NCBI RefSeq assembly: GCF_031143425.1
Contig: NC_090451.1
Location: forward strand, 348,448,339-348,512,338
Reading direction: 5' to 3'
Source of the DNA: Pleurodeles waltl
Taxonomy: Eukaryota; Chordata; Amphibia; Caudata; Salamandridae
Length of the DNA: 64,000 nucleotides
Position numbers and translations under genes: made by a program. The notes under the pieces are model-generated. The model was not told where the DNA came from. It searched no databases and saw nothing but the letters and a program-made list of their open reading frames with translations. This document shows positions 34,664 to 45,729 of the stretch, piece by piece (within the stretch, counting starts at the first letter, position 1; every line of letters begins with the position of its first letter).

Positions 34664-35446
34664 TGTCACGACTCACGTGCTGCTTGCGCCTGGAATTTGC
34701 AGATCTGGTGGCGTGAATCTTCAATGTTCGGCTTTGGCCCAAAAAGGGGCGACTCTTTCTGGTAGCCACGGTGCTGTAGGCAATGGAGACACCAAGAACA
34801 GACCGTGCCCTTCAGAAAGTAGCGCCAGAGGGAAAAAAACCCTTAAAAAGGGGAAAAAACCTCCAAACAGGAAGACTCCTGGAGAAAAACAAGAACAAAC
34901 AAACAGGAATCCAAAAGGAGCAAAAATCAGAAAACACAGAATGCTGAATCCAAAACCAAAAGGCAAGGAAATCAGGAGCGAAGACACTAACTGAGCAGAA
35001 AGTGTTGCAGCGCAAAGAAAGAGGAAAAACACAGCCCTTATATACCAAAAAACAGGAAGTGACCCACAGGAAGTAAAAGGACACCATCTTAGATAGGGAA
35101 ACAATACATAGAACAGAATAGTAGAGGAACCATAGAGAATAGGGAACAAGGAATGCTGGGAAAGCACAGGAATCTGGGAAGGAGGAAAAAACATAAAGAA
35201 AGGCACACAACAGACTGCAAAAAAGAAGAAAGGACAAAGAAACGAAGAAAAACAGGTAAGAGGGTTCAGAGACCCCTGGGACAGTGAAAGGCAGAAGGAA
35301 GAACGAGGCCCCAAGCAAATCTGGGGCCTCGAAACGCGCAGGAGAGGCTGGGGGCGCGCCGCGTCTTAATAACGCGGTGCGCGGCCCGAGCCGAACGCCC
35401 GGCAGAAGTCGAGCTCTCGGCTCGCGCCGCGCGGTGCGGAGCGACA
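34664..35446 (-). repeat. 3' LTR of the Ty3 chromovirus
   Basis: 783 bp, TGTCACGACTC ... GGAGCGACA on the plus strand, near-identical to 39809-40591. The last part of the pol frame runs into it. Confidence 0.95.
35037..35044 (-). promoter_or_regulatory. TATA box TATATAAG in the Ty3 LTR
   Basis: GGTATATAAGGGCTG on the minus strand. The copy in the 5' LTR is at 40182-40189 and would drive the element. Confidence 0.7.
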
Positions 35447-38400
35447 GTAGGTCCCCCTCCCGAAGGCCCATGTTTAAGAGGGAATAAACAGTGAAAGCGT
35501 TGAATCAGGAGAGGAGCGTGAACGGAAGAGGCATCTTCCCATGAACATTCACTGAGAGGATAACCCTTCCAATGAATCAGATACTGAAGTCGTTTATGAA
35601 AAAGACGAGAGTCACAAATTTCCTGCACTTCATATTCAGGAACATCATCCACAAGGACAGGAGGTGGACAAGGAAACTGACGTGAGTAAGGATCAGGCAC
35701 ATAAGGTTTAAGCTGAGAAACATGAAAAACCGGATGGATCTTCCATGTATGGGGTAAGTGAAGACGGACAGTGACAGGATTGACCAACTGGAGAATACGG
35801 AAAGGCCCATAGTAACGAGGTGTGAACTTGTTTTGAGAGAGACGTGAGGGCAAGAATTTGGAGGAGAGCCAGACTTTATCTTGCAGATGATAATTTGGAT
35901 TGGTTGTACGTCTCTTGTCTGCAGCCTTCTTCATATACCTCTTGGTATGTAACAAATTAGATCGAATTAGTTTATGGAGTTGGAGAAGGCGTTTGGAGAA
36001 ATAGGTAATAGCAGGTAGAGGAGAGTTGGATTGTGGAGAAGTAGGGAAAGAGGTAGGATGAAAACCATAGGAACAGAAAAAGGGAGTGACCTTGGAGGCA
36101 CTATGGACTGAGTTATTGTAGGAAAATTCAGCTAAAGAGAGGTAAGTGCTCCAGTTACTTTGGGTAGAATTGCAAAAGCATCGAAGATATTGCTCTAGTC
36201 CTTGGTTCAGACGCTCAGTCTGTCCGTTGGTCTGAGGATGGAACCCTGAAGACAGGGCTCTATTTATATTCAGTGTTTTACAAAAATGCTTCCAAAATCG
36301 GGAGATGTACTGAGGTCCTCTATCAGATATTATGGTATGTGGAAGTCCATGGAGACGGAAGACATGATCTATGAATATTTGACTTAGTTCTTGAGAAGTA
36401 GGCAGCTTTTTTAGGCCAGTGAAATGAGCCATCTTTGTGAAAGAATCCACTGTGACCATGATAACCCGGTTTCCTGCTGATGGTGGGAGTGAACACATAA
36501 AATCAGTAGAGATAGTCTGCCATGGGGCCGATGGAACAGGCAAAGGCTGTAGTAATCCTGCCGGTCTGGTGTGAGGTATTTTGACTTGGGCACATATGGG
36601 ACAGGCCTGAACGTATTTTTCCACATCCAGTTTCCAGGTAGGCCACCAGAAAAATCGTGAAAGTAGTTCTTGTGTGGCTTTGATGCCTCTATGACCAGCT
36701 ACAGGGGAATCATGGCACATTTGTAATGCTTTCTTTTGCACCTTGTTTGTAGGGAGGAATATCAGGTCTTGGTAATAAAAATATCCTTGTTTCTTGTACA
36801 ATAATGGTCTTAGTTCTTCTATGTCATGGTCCGATAGGTTGGCGTATTCTTGTTGTACTTCTTCCAGGAAAGACTGAGCCACTCCAATGATCTTACTGGG
36901 TTCTAGAAGATACTGGGATGAGGAAGGAGAACACTCTGGATATCGGCGAGACAGAGCATCAGCCAGAATGTTTTGAGATCCTGGAATATATGTAATATAA
37001 AAATCGTACTGACTGAAGAAAAAGGCCCAGCGGGCCTGACGACTATTCTGGCATACAAAATTTCTTAAACATTGTAAATTACGGTGGTCTGTCCTCACCT
37101 CAAATGGTTCCTTGGAACCCATCAGAAACTGTCTCCACTCAAGGCAGGCTGTTTTCAGAGCCAATAATTCCCTTTCAAGTACGGAATAATGTTGTTCAGC
37201 TGTGGAAAGGATATGAGACAAATAGAAAACAGGATGTTCAAGGCCATCATCCTCTTGTCGTTGGAGTAAGACAGCTCCGATGGCTCTCTCAGAAGCATCA
37301 GTTACTACTATAAATTGTTTGGTGGTATCTGGATGTCTTAAGATGGGGGCTTGGGTGAAGGCTCTCTTTAAGCTTTGAAAGGCTGCTTCAGCAGCCTCAG
37401 TCCAGACAAACCCCTTCTTTAAATTGTCCTTCTTTAAGGTGTGAGTTATGTGGCTAGTCTGACTGGCAAAGTCTAGAATGAATTGTCGATAGAAGTTTGC
37501 TAAACCTAGGAAACATTGTGTTTCTTTTATGGTAGAAGGAGAAGGCCACTCTAGGATAGCTTGTACCTTTTCTTGATCCATAGCTATGCCGGTGGGACTT
37601 AAATGATAGCCCAGATATTTGACTTCCGTAATGTCGAACTCACATTTCTCTGGTTTGCAAAATAGTTGATGATCACGAAGTCTTTGAAGAACTTGTTTCA
37701 CATGGGAAGTATGGAGTTCAGGATTTCTAGAATAAATAAGAATATCATCTAGGTAGATCACGACTGTCTGATTCAGTAGGTCTGAAAACACTGAGTCCAT
37801 AAATCTCTGGAAGATTGCGGGGGCGTTAGTAAGACCAAACGGCATAACCCTATATTCAAAATGGCCAAATGGGGTCCTGAAGGCTGTCTTCCATTCGTCG
37901 CCTTTTCTTATGCGTAAAAGGTGGTAGGCTCCTCGTAAATCCAATTTAGTAAAACGTTGGGCCCCTCTGATTGCTTCCAGTATGTCCCTGATGAGAGGCA
38001 AAGGATAACGATCTTTAATGGTAATTTTATTCAGACCTCGAAAATCCAGGCACGGACGAAGATCCTTAGTCTTCTTGGGCACAAAAAAGAGAGGGGCCCC
38101 AGCCGGAGACGACGATGGAACAATAAGACCACTCTGTATATTTTCGTCCAGATACTCCTTTAGAACTTCCTTTTCGGGTTCCGTGAGGGAGTACATCCTC
38201 CCAAAAGGAACAATTGTGCCGGGTTCCAATGGAATTGCACAATCATATTCTCGATGTGGAGGTAGCACAGGTTTTGACGGTTTTTGGAAAACATCCTGAA
38301 ACTCCAAATAGTGGTCTGGGACCCCTTGGACCGTATTAATGGACATACCAGTGGCACCTTCAGTAGCTAAGGATCTTTTCGGAGACCAATACTTGTCGGA

Positions 38401-38946
38401 AGTAAAACAGTTCTCATGACAAAATTGCGAAGACAAAGAGACTGTCCGGGTAACCCAATTTATATATGGGTTATGTCTGATGAACCACGGAATTCCAAGA
38501 ATGATGGTATGGTTAGGGGACGTAATAAGATCGAAGGAGATGTGTTCTTGATGGTTTCCCACCTGTAGACTTAACATCAGGGTAGTGGTGTCTACAGGAC
38601 CAGAGGATATCAAAGATCCATCCACAGTGTGTACCTGTTCGGGTACTTCTTTTGCTTGAGTAGGAACTAGGTTAGCAGCAGCCCACGTCTTGTCCATGTA
38701 TATACCACTAGCACCACAATCTAGTAATGCCATAGTCTTTTCTTGACGACCGTCAGGAAGTTGTAACAGGACAGGAAAGATGAACAAGGCAGTTGTGTTG
38801 TCATTAAAGGAGCTGATGGAAGGTATAGCTGTAGATCCCGTCCCCTCCCTTCCTACAGAGGACGGGAGGTGACGTTTCCCGAAGGCCTGGACGGACGTAC
38901 TGGACAGGTACGGAGCATGTGACCAGCAGAACCACAATACAGGCAC
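35266..38946 (-). CDS. pol: Ty3 chromovirus Pol: protease, RT, RNase H, integrase, chromodomain
   Basis: An open frame of 1,226 codons in the -1 frame relative to gag, overlapping it by about 94 bp, so it is probably made by frameshifting. Domains in order: retropepsin with LLDCGASG (about residue 75); RT with VIYLDDILIYS (about 395); RNase H with VVTDAS and VRTDHRN (about 545-660); integrase zinc finger H..H..CPIC (about 745-800) and DDE core with ISTDF, IISDRG and TNGQTERLN (about 820-935); and a C-terminal chromodomain (YLIHWKGYPLSECSWE, about 1110-1150), which in chromoviruses targets integration to marked chromatin. The final about 60 codons lie in the LTR. No break seen. The true start may lie downstream of the first Met. 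Confidence 0.93.
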   Translation of the reverse strand: MPVLWFCWSHAPYLSSTSVQAFGKRHLPSSVGREGTGSTAIPSISSFNDNTTALFIFPVLLQLPDGRQEKTMALLDCGASGIYMDKTWAAANLVPTQAKEVPEQVHTVDGSLISSGPVDTTTLMLSLQVGNHQEHISFDLITSPNHTIILGIPWFIRHNPYINWVTRTVSLSSQFCHENCFTSDKYWSPKRSLATEGATGMSINTVQGVPDHYLEFQDVFQKPSKPVLPPHREYDCAIPLEPGTIVPFGRMYSLTEPEKEVLKEYLDENIQSGLIVPSSSPAGAPLFFVPKKTKDLRPCLDFRGLNKITIKDRYPLPLIRDILEAIRGAQRFTKLDLRGAYHLLRIRKGDEWKTAFRTPFGHFEYRVMPFGLTNAPAIFQRFMDSVFSDLLNQTVVIYLDDILIYSRNPELHTSHVKQVLQRLRDHQLFCKPEKCEFDITEVKYLGYHLSPTGIAMDQEKVQAILEWPSPSTIKETQCFLGLANFYRQFILDFASQTSHITHTLKKDNLKKGFVWTEAAEAAFQSLKRAFTQAPILRHPDTTKQFIVVTDASERAIGAVLLQRQEDDGLEHPVFYLSHILSTAEQHYSVLERELLALKTACLEWRQFLMGSKEPFEVRTDHRNLQCLRNFVCQNSRQARWAFFFSQYDFYITYIPGSQNILADALSRRYPECSPSSSQYLLEPSKIIGVAQSFLEEVQQEYANLSDHDIEELRPLLYKKQGYFYYQDLIFLPTNKVQKKALQMCHDSPVAGHRGIKATQELLSRFFWWPTWKLDVEKYVQACPICAQVKIPHTRPAGLLQPLPVPSAPWQTISTDFMCSLPPSAGNRVIMVTVDSFTKMAHFTGLKKLPTSQELSQIFIDHVFRLHGLPHTIISDRGPQYISRFWKHFCKTLNINRALSSGFHPQTNGQTERLNQGLEQYLRCFCNSTQSNWSTYLSLAEFSYNNSVHSASKVTPFFCSYGFHPTSFPTSPQSNSPLPAITYFSKRLLQLHKLIRSNLLHTKRYMKKAADKRRTTNPNYHLQDKVWLSSKFLPSRLSQNKFTPRYYGPFRILQLVNPVTVRLHLPHTWKIHPVFHVSQLKPYVPDPYSRQFPCPPPVLVDDVPEYEVQEICDSRLFHKRLQYLIHWKGYPLSECSWEDASSVHAPLLIQRFHCLFPLKHGPSGGGPTVAPHRAARAESSTSAGRSARAAHRVIKTRRAPSLSCAFRGPRFAWGLVLPSAFHCPRGL
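35453..35461 (-). promoter_or_regulatory. Polypurine tract of the Ty3 element
   Basis: GGGAGGGGG on the minus strand, six bases before the 3' LTR. Confidence 0.65.
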
Positions 38947-39770
38947 AACCCTCTCTTGCGTCTGTCTTCTCGTTCACTAGCAGAGAGCGGACCTCGGGTA
39001 GTATCCACCTGCATGGGTTCCCCTTCGATGTCTCTAGCAGGAGTGCGAGGTTCCTCGGAACGCTGCAGGTATGCACGTGAGCTACTTGGCTGGGTAAACC
39101 CTCTACTCCTTTTCTTTTCCGATCTCCGTTCCTGAAGACGATATTCGATGGACAGTGCTTGATCCATCAGGCCACGAAGATCTTCCGCTCTGGTAGAATG
39201 CACTAGTTCATCCTTTATTTCTTCTTTGAGTCCTCTACGAAATAATGTTACCAGAGTACGTTCCACCCAAGTGGTCTCTGCCGCCAGCTGACGAAAACGA
39301 GTTATATATTGCAGGACGTCTTGGGAGCCTTGTTGGATGTCGCACAAGGCTTCTTCAGCGGAGGCTTCCAATCCAGGACGGCTAAACATCTGTTTGAAGC
39401 GACTCACAAAGGCGGAATAGTCTGACAATACAGGGTCGTTGGAGGACACCATCGGGGTTGCCCAGGCCAAGGCTGGACCGGATAAGGCACTGATAAGATA
39501 ACCCACCTTGGTCCTGTCGTGGGAGAATTGAGTAGGTCGGAAGGCGAAATACACCGTTAAAGCATCCAAGAACTCGCGAAGCTTGGTTGGTTCACCAGAG
39601 AAACAAGGGGTAGAAGCGGAGATTGTCGGAACATCACTGGTGCGGAGGGCCAAAGCCTGTCGTAACGCAGCATTTTCATTACGTAGTTGTTGCAATTCCT
39701 GGGCTTGTTGCTGAATCGTGGTCAACAGAGATTGCTCCGGATCTGCAGCAGCCGCCACTGTATTATCCAT
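38853..39770 (-). CDS. gag: Ty3 chromovirus Gag
   Basis: I take the ATG at 39768-39770 (MDNTVAAAADPE), the first after the LTR and primer site, although the frame is open back into the LTR. A coiled-coil-like start (QQQAQELQQLRNENAALRQ) is followed by a capsid of the retrotransposon-gag type (FLDALTVYFAF, YLISALSGPALAWA, QDVLQYITRFRQLA). One zinc knuckle, CLYCGSAGHMLRTC, lies near the C-terminus. It forms the particle and binds the RNA. Undamaged. Confidence 0.9.
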   Translation of the reverse strand: MDNTVAAAADPEQSLLTTIQQQAQELQQLRNENAALRQALALRTSDVPTISASTPCFSGEPTKLREFLDALTVYFAFRPTQFSHDRTKVGYLISALSGPALAWATPMVSSNDPVLSDYSAFVSRFKQMFSRPGLEASAEEALCDIQQGSQDVLQYITRFRQLAAETTWVERTLVTLFRRGLKEEIKDELVHSTRAEDLRGLMDQALSIEYRLQERRSEKKRSRGFTQPSSSRAYLQRSEEPRTPARDIEGEPMQVDTTRGPLSASEREDRRKRGLCLYCGSAGHMLRTCPVRPSRPSGNVTSRPL

Positions 39771-39786
39771 GGTGTTTGAGGACGTC

Positions 39787-39808
39787 GGAATGGTTAAGCG
39801 CTGCAATC
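39787..39808 (-). promoter_or_regulatory. Candidate primer-binding region of Ty3
   Basis: GATTGCAGCGCTTAACC follows the 5' LTR on the minus strand. It does not begin TGG and I cannot match it to a tRNA end, so the primer is unknown. Confidence 0.35.
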
Positions 39809-40591
39809 TGTCACGACTCACGTGCTGCTTGCGCCTGGAATTTGCAGATCTGGTGGCGTGAATCTTCAATGTTCGGCTTTGGCCCAAAAAGGGGCGACTC
39901 TTTCTGGTAGCCACGGTGCTGTAGGCAATGGAGACACCAAGAACAGACCGTGCCCTTCAGAAAGTAGCGCCAGAGGGAAAAAAACCCTTAAAAAGGGGAA
40001 AAAACCTCCAAACAGGAAGACTCCTGGAGAAAAACAAGAACAAACAAACAGGAATCCAAAAGGAGCAAAAATCAGAAAACACAGAATGCTGAATACAAAA
40101 CCAAAAGGCAAGGAAATCAGGAGCGAAGACACTAACTGAGCAGAAAGTGTTGCAGCGCAAAGAAAGAGGAAAAACACAGCCCTTATATACCAAAAAACAG
40201 GAAGTGACCCACAGGAAGTAAAAGGACACCATCTTAGATAGGGAAACAATACATAGAACAGAATAGTAGAGGAACCATAGAGAATAGGGAACAAGGAATG
40301 CTGGGAAAGCACAGGAATCTGGGAAGGAGGAAAAAACATAAAGAAAGGCACACAACAGACTGCAAAAAAGAAGAAAGGACAAAGAAACGAAGAAAAACAG
40401 GTAAGAGGGTTCAGAGACCCCTGGGACAGTGAAAGGCAGAAGGAAGAACGAGGCCCCAAGCAAATCTGGGGCCTCGAAACGCGCAGGAGAGGCTGGGGGC
40501 GCGCCGCGTCTTAATAACGCGGTGCGCGGCCCGAGCCGAACGCCCGGCAGAAGTCGAGCTCTCGGCTCGCGCCGCGCGGTGCGGCGCGACA
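39809..40591 (-). repeat. 5' LTR of the Ty3 chromovirus
   Basis: 783 bp, the same length as the 3' LTR. Its outer end borders the CCCGC duplication at 40592-40596. Confidence 0.95.
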
Positions 40592-43290
40592 CCCGCACGC
40601 GTGACATGGTGACATCCTCTTCACTACTTGCCCATCATTTTGAACGACAGCATTATTCATGTCTAAATTACGATTCACAAAGCCTCGACCTCTACCTCTC
40701 GGCTGTACCTGAAACCCACCGTTCATTTGCGGTTGCTGATGCATCATTTGCTGAACACCATTTCCCTGAATTCCAGCCTGTGCAGCTCTTATCTGCATCA
40801 CCATCACCTTTTCTTTCAGCTTTTTCTGTTTTAACTCAATTTCATCACTACAGTATTTCGCATACTGCAACACCTCGTCAATCGGTTTAGCTTGCCAACA
40901 AATCAAATGGTTCTTAATCATCTGACCAACCTCTGGTCTCAGCCCTTCAACAAATCTGAACACAAGATGATTCATGTCCTTCGGCTCAATCGTTTCAGTA
41001 CCACTGTAATGTTTAAATGCTTTTAACAATCTCTCATAATAGGCATGTATTGACTCCTTAACCTCTTGCGAAGTCTGGTCGATTTTCTGCCAATCGGTCA
41101 CCTTCGGTGACACCTTTTGTTTCAAAAACTCAATCACTTTATGATAATATTTCATCACCTCTTCAGAAGGTGCTCCTGTCGCCTTGTCCCTTGCCGGTTC
41201 CTTAGTGGGCCAATCTACCCCTCTTTTGCACTCAAGCCACAAATCTGGTGGAACAATAATCTCAAACAAAGTATGCAAGTCCTCCCAAAGACATTTTGCG
41301 AGCTTCACAAATCTATCTGTCTGCTGATACCACTCGATCGGTTTTTCTCTCAACCTCGGGTAATCGTTTGTAAAAGACAAAATATCTCCCCTGGACCATG
41401 GCACATGGACTAAAACACCACCAGCTGTTTCTCTCATGGGCAGGATCTTTACTGAATCTAGATTGGGTCTGGTCGCTGTTTCAATAGACCCTGGGCTATC
41501 CCTCTTCCCTTTGTCTTTTTTCTTTGCCCAACGGTTTTCCCATTTCTCTAATGCTCCCCAGATTTGCGCACTCTGCAGCAATTCTTTCAGGTGTGTCTTC
41601 ATGCCTGCGGATCTCATGTGTTCAAAATCTTTTGTGTCGAAGTCTAATCTGTAACTTCGTTTCAAATGTTTGTGTTCCCAATATCGATGTTGTATTTGTC
41701 TGACAAATTCGTTAATCTCTGGTGTATTTTTCCCACTTCTTTAGTAATCTTAGGGCATAAGTACCTCAGTTCTGCCTCAGTGTAAGATTCTAACCTGGTC
41801 ACCCCCATTGTTCCTTCCACCAACTCAGCAGCTTCTGCACCTAGCCGTACCAGATTCAGGTATTCATCTTGTTTTTCTTTCTCGGGATTGACTTCGGTTA
41901 CTGTAGTTGCTGTAGCCTTTTGTGATGTACAAGTTTTCTCTAACCACTCATTTAACTGTTGTACTGTAAAACCCTGCAGTGAAATGTTCCCTGTATGTAT
42001 CATTGGAGTATATGAGGTATTTGTACTCATGGTTTGGGGAGTTAAGACTCCCAAACCTGCTTGCCGCATTGCCTCAAGAGGTGCCCCTATTGGACTGAGG
42101 TCCATTAAAGGTCTCGATCGCTCGGAAACCTGACCTCCCTGGGCCATTATTTGTGGAGTTCTAATAGACCCTCCTCTTATGGCTTCATGGGTCATGACTC
42201 CCTGTTCGCATGTCCTTGTTCTCTCTTGGACATATAACGGTACTGGGGGACCAACAGTGATAGGTAGTGATATTGCGGCGGGTGTCTGACCTGATCCCAG
42301 GCTTCTAGGAGCTGCAACACCATAGGTCTGCTCCAATAATCCTGGTGCAGGTTCTTTCAAAGGACCCGCTACTGGGTTATACCCCGGTATCAGTTGTGGC
42401 GGTTGTGACACCAACTGTGGGGTTGACTCGATCTGAACCAATCTTGGTTTTGTATATATATGGTCTGGCGGCACCACTAAGTTCGTAGTAGTCTCGAGCA
42501 CTGGAACATCGGGATAAATCCTTTTTATCTGTGGTGGAGGTTGTAACTGTGTCGGTACGTCTGGAGCAGTAGGTACACTGTCACCATTCTGTATCAAAGC
42601 TGTATCGCTAGTCTGTACCGTATCAGTAACTCCCTTCTCCTGTGTCTGGTTCCCAGGATCCAAGCTAGTGCTCGGAACATTGTCACTCACCGCATAAGGT
42701 GGTGGTCGGTCATGTAGTAACCTATCCATAAACTCCTCATCCTCTGAATCATCCTCTTCTTCCCAGGTCCTTTTTTGTTCTTTAACTTTGTCTGAGTCTT
42801 TGTTAGTTTTGCAAGAAGCTTTCTTTCCCTGTGTCTCTTCTCCCTGTGTTATCGCTGGAAATAGCTTTAACCCATCTACTATTCCCCGTCTCCACATCTT
42901 ATTCTCGTTGTCCCACCTTGCTTCTGCATAAGATTTCTCTGCTCTTGTCAGTCTCCTGTGAAACCTTTCCTGCCTATGTTTAAGAGCCATCAGATCCCAG
43001 ATCGCTAGAGCCTCGTATTGTGCTGGTCTCGGAGGTGGTTTTTGTGTGCTTAACATCCACCTCAAGTTTTCTAAAACTTTTTGATTGAACGTCCCATGTT
43101 CCGGAAACGCTAGACACCCTTCTTTTTCTGTCAACTTGCGCCATTGTTTTACCCACAAACAAGGTGCAACACCCTTTTCCTCCATAACTGTATAAGCTGG
43201 AGTACCCTCGGGCGGTGTAGGTTCCCCATCTGTTGCAACGATGTACACATCTCCCCTCAAGGCGCTTTTGAATGCCTTAACAAAATTCAT
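40592..43290 (-). pseudogene. gag: Class I ERV Gag: matrix region, late domain and capsid, two frames, cut by Ty3
   Basis: The first frame (43290-41662) starts MNFVKAFKSALRGDVYIVA. It covers a matrix-like region with basic stretches, an acidic patch (EEEDDSEDEEF), a PPPY late-budding motif (about 42690-42708) and a long Pro/Gln/Thr-rich linker. It stops at 41662, and the next frame (-1, from about 41665 to 40597) continues with a p30-type capsid: SRGDILSFTNDYPRLREKP, IHAYYERLLKAFKHYSG, LVFRFVEGLRPEVG. It then runs into a basic Arg/Gly region and the first half of a zinc knuckle (two Cys near 40600-40612). The Ty3 element splits that knuckle. The long region before the capsid is bigger than in murine-type Gag. 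Confidence 0.85.
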
Positions 43291-44234
43291 TTTATTTTAT
43301 ACTTAATCAGAAACGGCTTAGTTCCCAGGACACTCTTCACCTGCCCTTTGCTCACCCTATTGTCTCTCACGAACGGCAGCCAATCCGTGCGCGACCTCTC
43401 TCAACATCTGACCTATCCCAGCGCGGCACCACTGAGGTCACACTCATACACAATGCAGCTGACAAAGTCTTGCGGCTTGTCCACACCTCACTAACTTCCT
43501 ATAACTCATACAAACTAATGCGATTTATTGCAAAACACCTTAAATGACAATACAAATCTGCCGATTTACTACAGGAAGGGTAACACATTCGCTTCAGAAC
43601 TTTACAGAGATTTCACTTGAAGCCTCGGCCGCTACTCTCTCCTTCTCAGTTCCCTCATACGTAAGCAGAATTCAACCCGCAAATCCTACTCTCGACTTGT
43701 CAATGACTCCTTCTAGTGCACTTTAGAACTTGTCAAATCTCCATCGAAGGTTTCACACATACGTTGTGACTCAAACTTGACTTGTCAACCACACCCGATT
43801 GACCTATTAAATCGCGCAGATTACAACATAAACCATATTTTTCATCCTACTCCGGAGTCTTAGACCTCAATAGGCCTGTACTTTTACCAACCACGTGGAT
43901 AATTTTGAACAATAAGCGCTGTATTCACATGAAGTACGCCGACTTCCCTACTCTCATACTGTGGAGTACGCCCACTCCTGCTAAACGACACTTATTTTGG
44001 CCTAAATACACACAATCTCACAATCTCCTGCAAGTTGCATAAGCTTTGAGCAAGCGCAAAGACCCTAACCACACATACTATGGCGCCGAGAACATTCCCA
44101 ACTCATCTTAGGCAGGCTCCGAGATCCCAGGAAAGCCCATGGTGAACCTAGCCACTCATCGTTTTGGCAAATTTCATTATCACAGAAAACAAAATTAACA
44201 ATGAAAACTCCGTCCTAGGGCCCCCAAGGGCCAA
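43291..44234 (-). other. Leader of the class I ERV
   Basis: Untranslated leader between primer site and gag, about 945 nt. It would carry the splice donor and packaging signal. I cannot place these by eye. No gene. Confidence 0.5.
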
Positions 44235-44252
44235 ACCGTCGCTCTGCTACCA
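44235..44252 (-). promoter_or_regulatory. Primer-binding site of the class I ERV
   Basis: TGGTAGCAGAGCGACGG on the minus strand, four nt after the 5' LTR. The first 11 nt fit the 3' end of initiator-Met tRNA; the next positions diverge, so the primer is tentative. Confidence 0.5.
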
Positions 44253-44256
44253 GAAC

Positions 44257-45725
44257 TGTTAACGCGTCCGTCTATGTTAATTTATACACATCAGGACTCG
44301 TTTTAGGTCGATGAACCTTTTGACCCAGTGGTGAGTCTCCGTAAAACGAGATTACCAAACATCAAATATATTTCACCATAACCATTAATAAATCTTCGGC
44401 GCATTCAGATGTTCTTAGACTCAAATAACCACACCTTGAAAGAAGAATTTGTGAATTTTATTCCCTATTGATTACAATCTAATAATAAACGTATTAATCT
44501 TAAAACCAAGAAGCATAAAAGCATAGTCACAAAGTTGCACTTATGATGAACTTTCAATAATGCAATGATCAGAATCATAGGATAGTTATGTTAGCAGAGA
44601 TTAGACCATAGTACATGATAAACAATAGAATATCAGTTCAGCATAGCTACATGTCAGTCACGTCAGTTCCGTCCTTCAAATGAATACCACATCTAACCTC
44701 AAATTAGCATTAGCATGTTGGGCTTCATGCAAAACAATTTAGAACATCAATTTGGAAAACATCTAACTAAGATACCTAATTAAACATACAGCAGTTGGTA
44801 CCTAGAAAGAAAGGCATATAGATTCTATTAGCATTAATAATTACCCTCCTCGATTTAAGTCAGCATACAGGATCAGTCTTCGTCTTCAGGACATCAGATG
44901 GTTCACCATCAATCTAACTAAATAGAAACAAGGGACACTCTCCTCATAAGGAGGAAAGTGTAATAGGGCAGTCTATCGGCTAGGATAATTTTGTCTAAGT
45001 CTCAAATCACCAAATAGAGTGACAGAGTTTCTGGATGCAATCGGTATCATTCCCTACCTAATGTGTCTTGTCTCTTGTGTCATGAGTTTTTATCCCCTTT
45101 TCGTAATCCATTCCCCCAAATTCTATTGGTTAGTAACTACACCCCATCATTGGTAACCAATCAAATTATTCATTAAGTAATGCATTTGTTCTTTCTTGAT
45201 ACTGAATTGTTTCTCAATTGGTCTTCATAATCAGCATTTTTCGTAGGTGGTACGTCCGGGGTTACTTCACCATCTTGGCACACGTCTCGGGTCAGGAGTT
45301 CTTTTCCCCTCGTCTCATCGTCCTTGAGAGTGTCCATTACTGTTTCGAAGCACATATCTTTTATACTAAAAGCTGCTAGCATGCGGATGGGAAGATTTCT
45401 TCATGTTTCAAATTAATATAGAAAGAACAATAGCTGGGTCATAATCATTTGTGAGTCCGCACACAGAAAAAGCAGGAAAAACAAGCTTTGAAATGAGAGT
45501 TACACAGCTAGTTCGCAACTCATGCTAACTTAAGACATACATGTTTTAATGAATACAGTTTTGATTGTAATAATGCATATATCTTATTATTATTATCATT
45601 AGTGTTCATAAATGAGTAAATCTTCACTTTTATTAATGCATTTTAAATATTATTTATTAATATTGCTTTGCCAAATGTAAGCGTTTCACGTCTATAATAT
45701 ATGATATTTAAACTACGCTCTCTCA
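44257..45725 (-). repeat. 5' LTR of the class I ERV
   Basis: 1,469 bp, about 99 percent like 25927-27394, one base longer through a CCCAC/CCCTAC indel. Its outer end borders CCAC (45726-45729). Confidence 0.95.
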
Positions 45726-45729
45726 CCAC

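Larger units (their letters stand above)
34664..40591 (-). mobile_element. Complete Ty3-type chromovirus, 5,928 bp
   Basis: Two 783-bp LTRs that differ by eye at only two positions (GAATC/GAATA and GCGGA/GCGGC), a 5-bp duplication, and open gag and pol frames in the order protease, RT, RNase H, integrase, chromodomain. Orientation is minus. The element lies in the gag nucleocapsid of the class I ERV and must be younger than it. Structurally it looks competent to move. Confidence 0.93.
25927..45725 (-). mobile_element. Class I (gamma/epsilon-like) endogenous retrovirus, 19.8 kb including two nested insertions
   Basis: Paired 1.47-kb LTRs, CCAC duplications and gag, pro, pol and env in order on the minus strand. 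Without the Ty3 element (5,928 bp plus duplication) and the 630-bp MITE the provirus is about 13.2 kb. The LTRs differ at about 14 positions plus one indel by eye, roughly 1 percent, so insertion is fairly recent. Breaks: a frameshift within gag near 41665, the Ty3 insertion in the nucleocapsid, a pro/pol frame change near 33702, a MITE in RNase H and two stop codons in integrase. Env is open throughout. It integrated into the RT of a minus-strand LINE. Confidence 0.9.

Noticed and set aside
34721..35471. Phe/Leu/Cys-rich 197-219-codon frames in both Ty3 LTRs
   Set aside because: Antisense-free reading of an A-rich LTR. Identical in both LTRs because the LTRs are identical. No domain.
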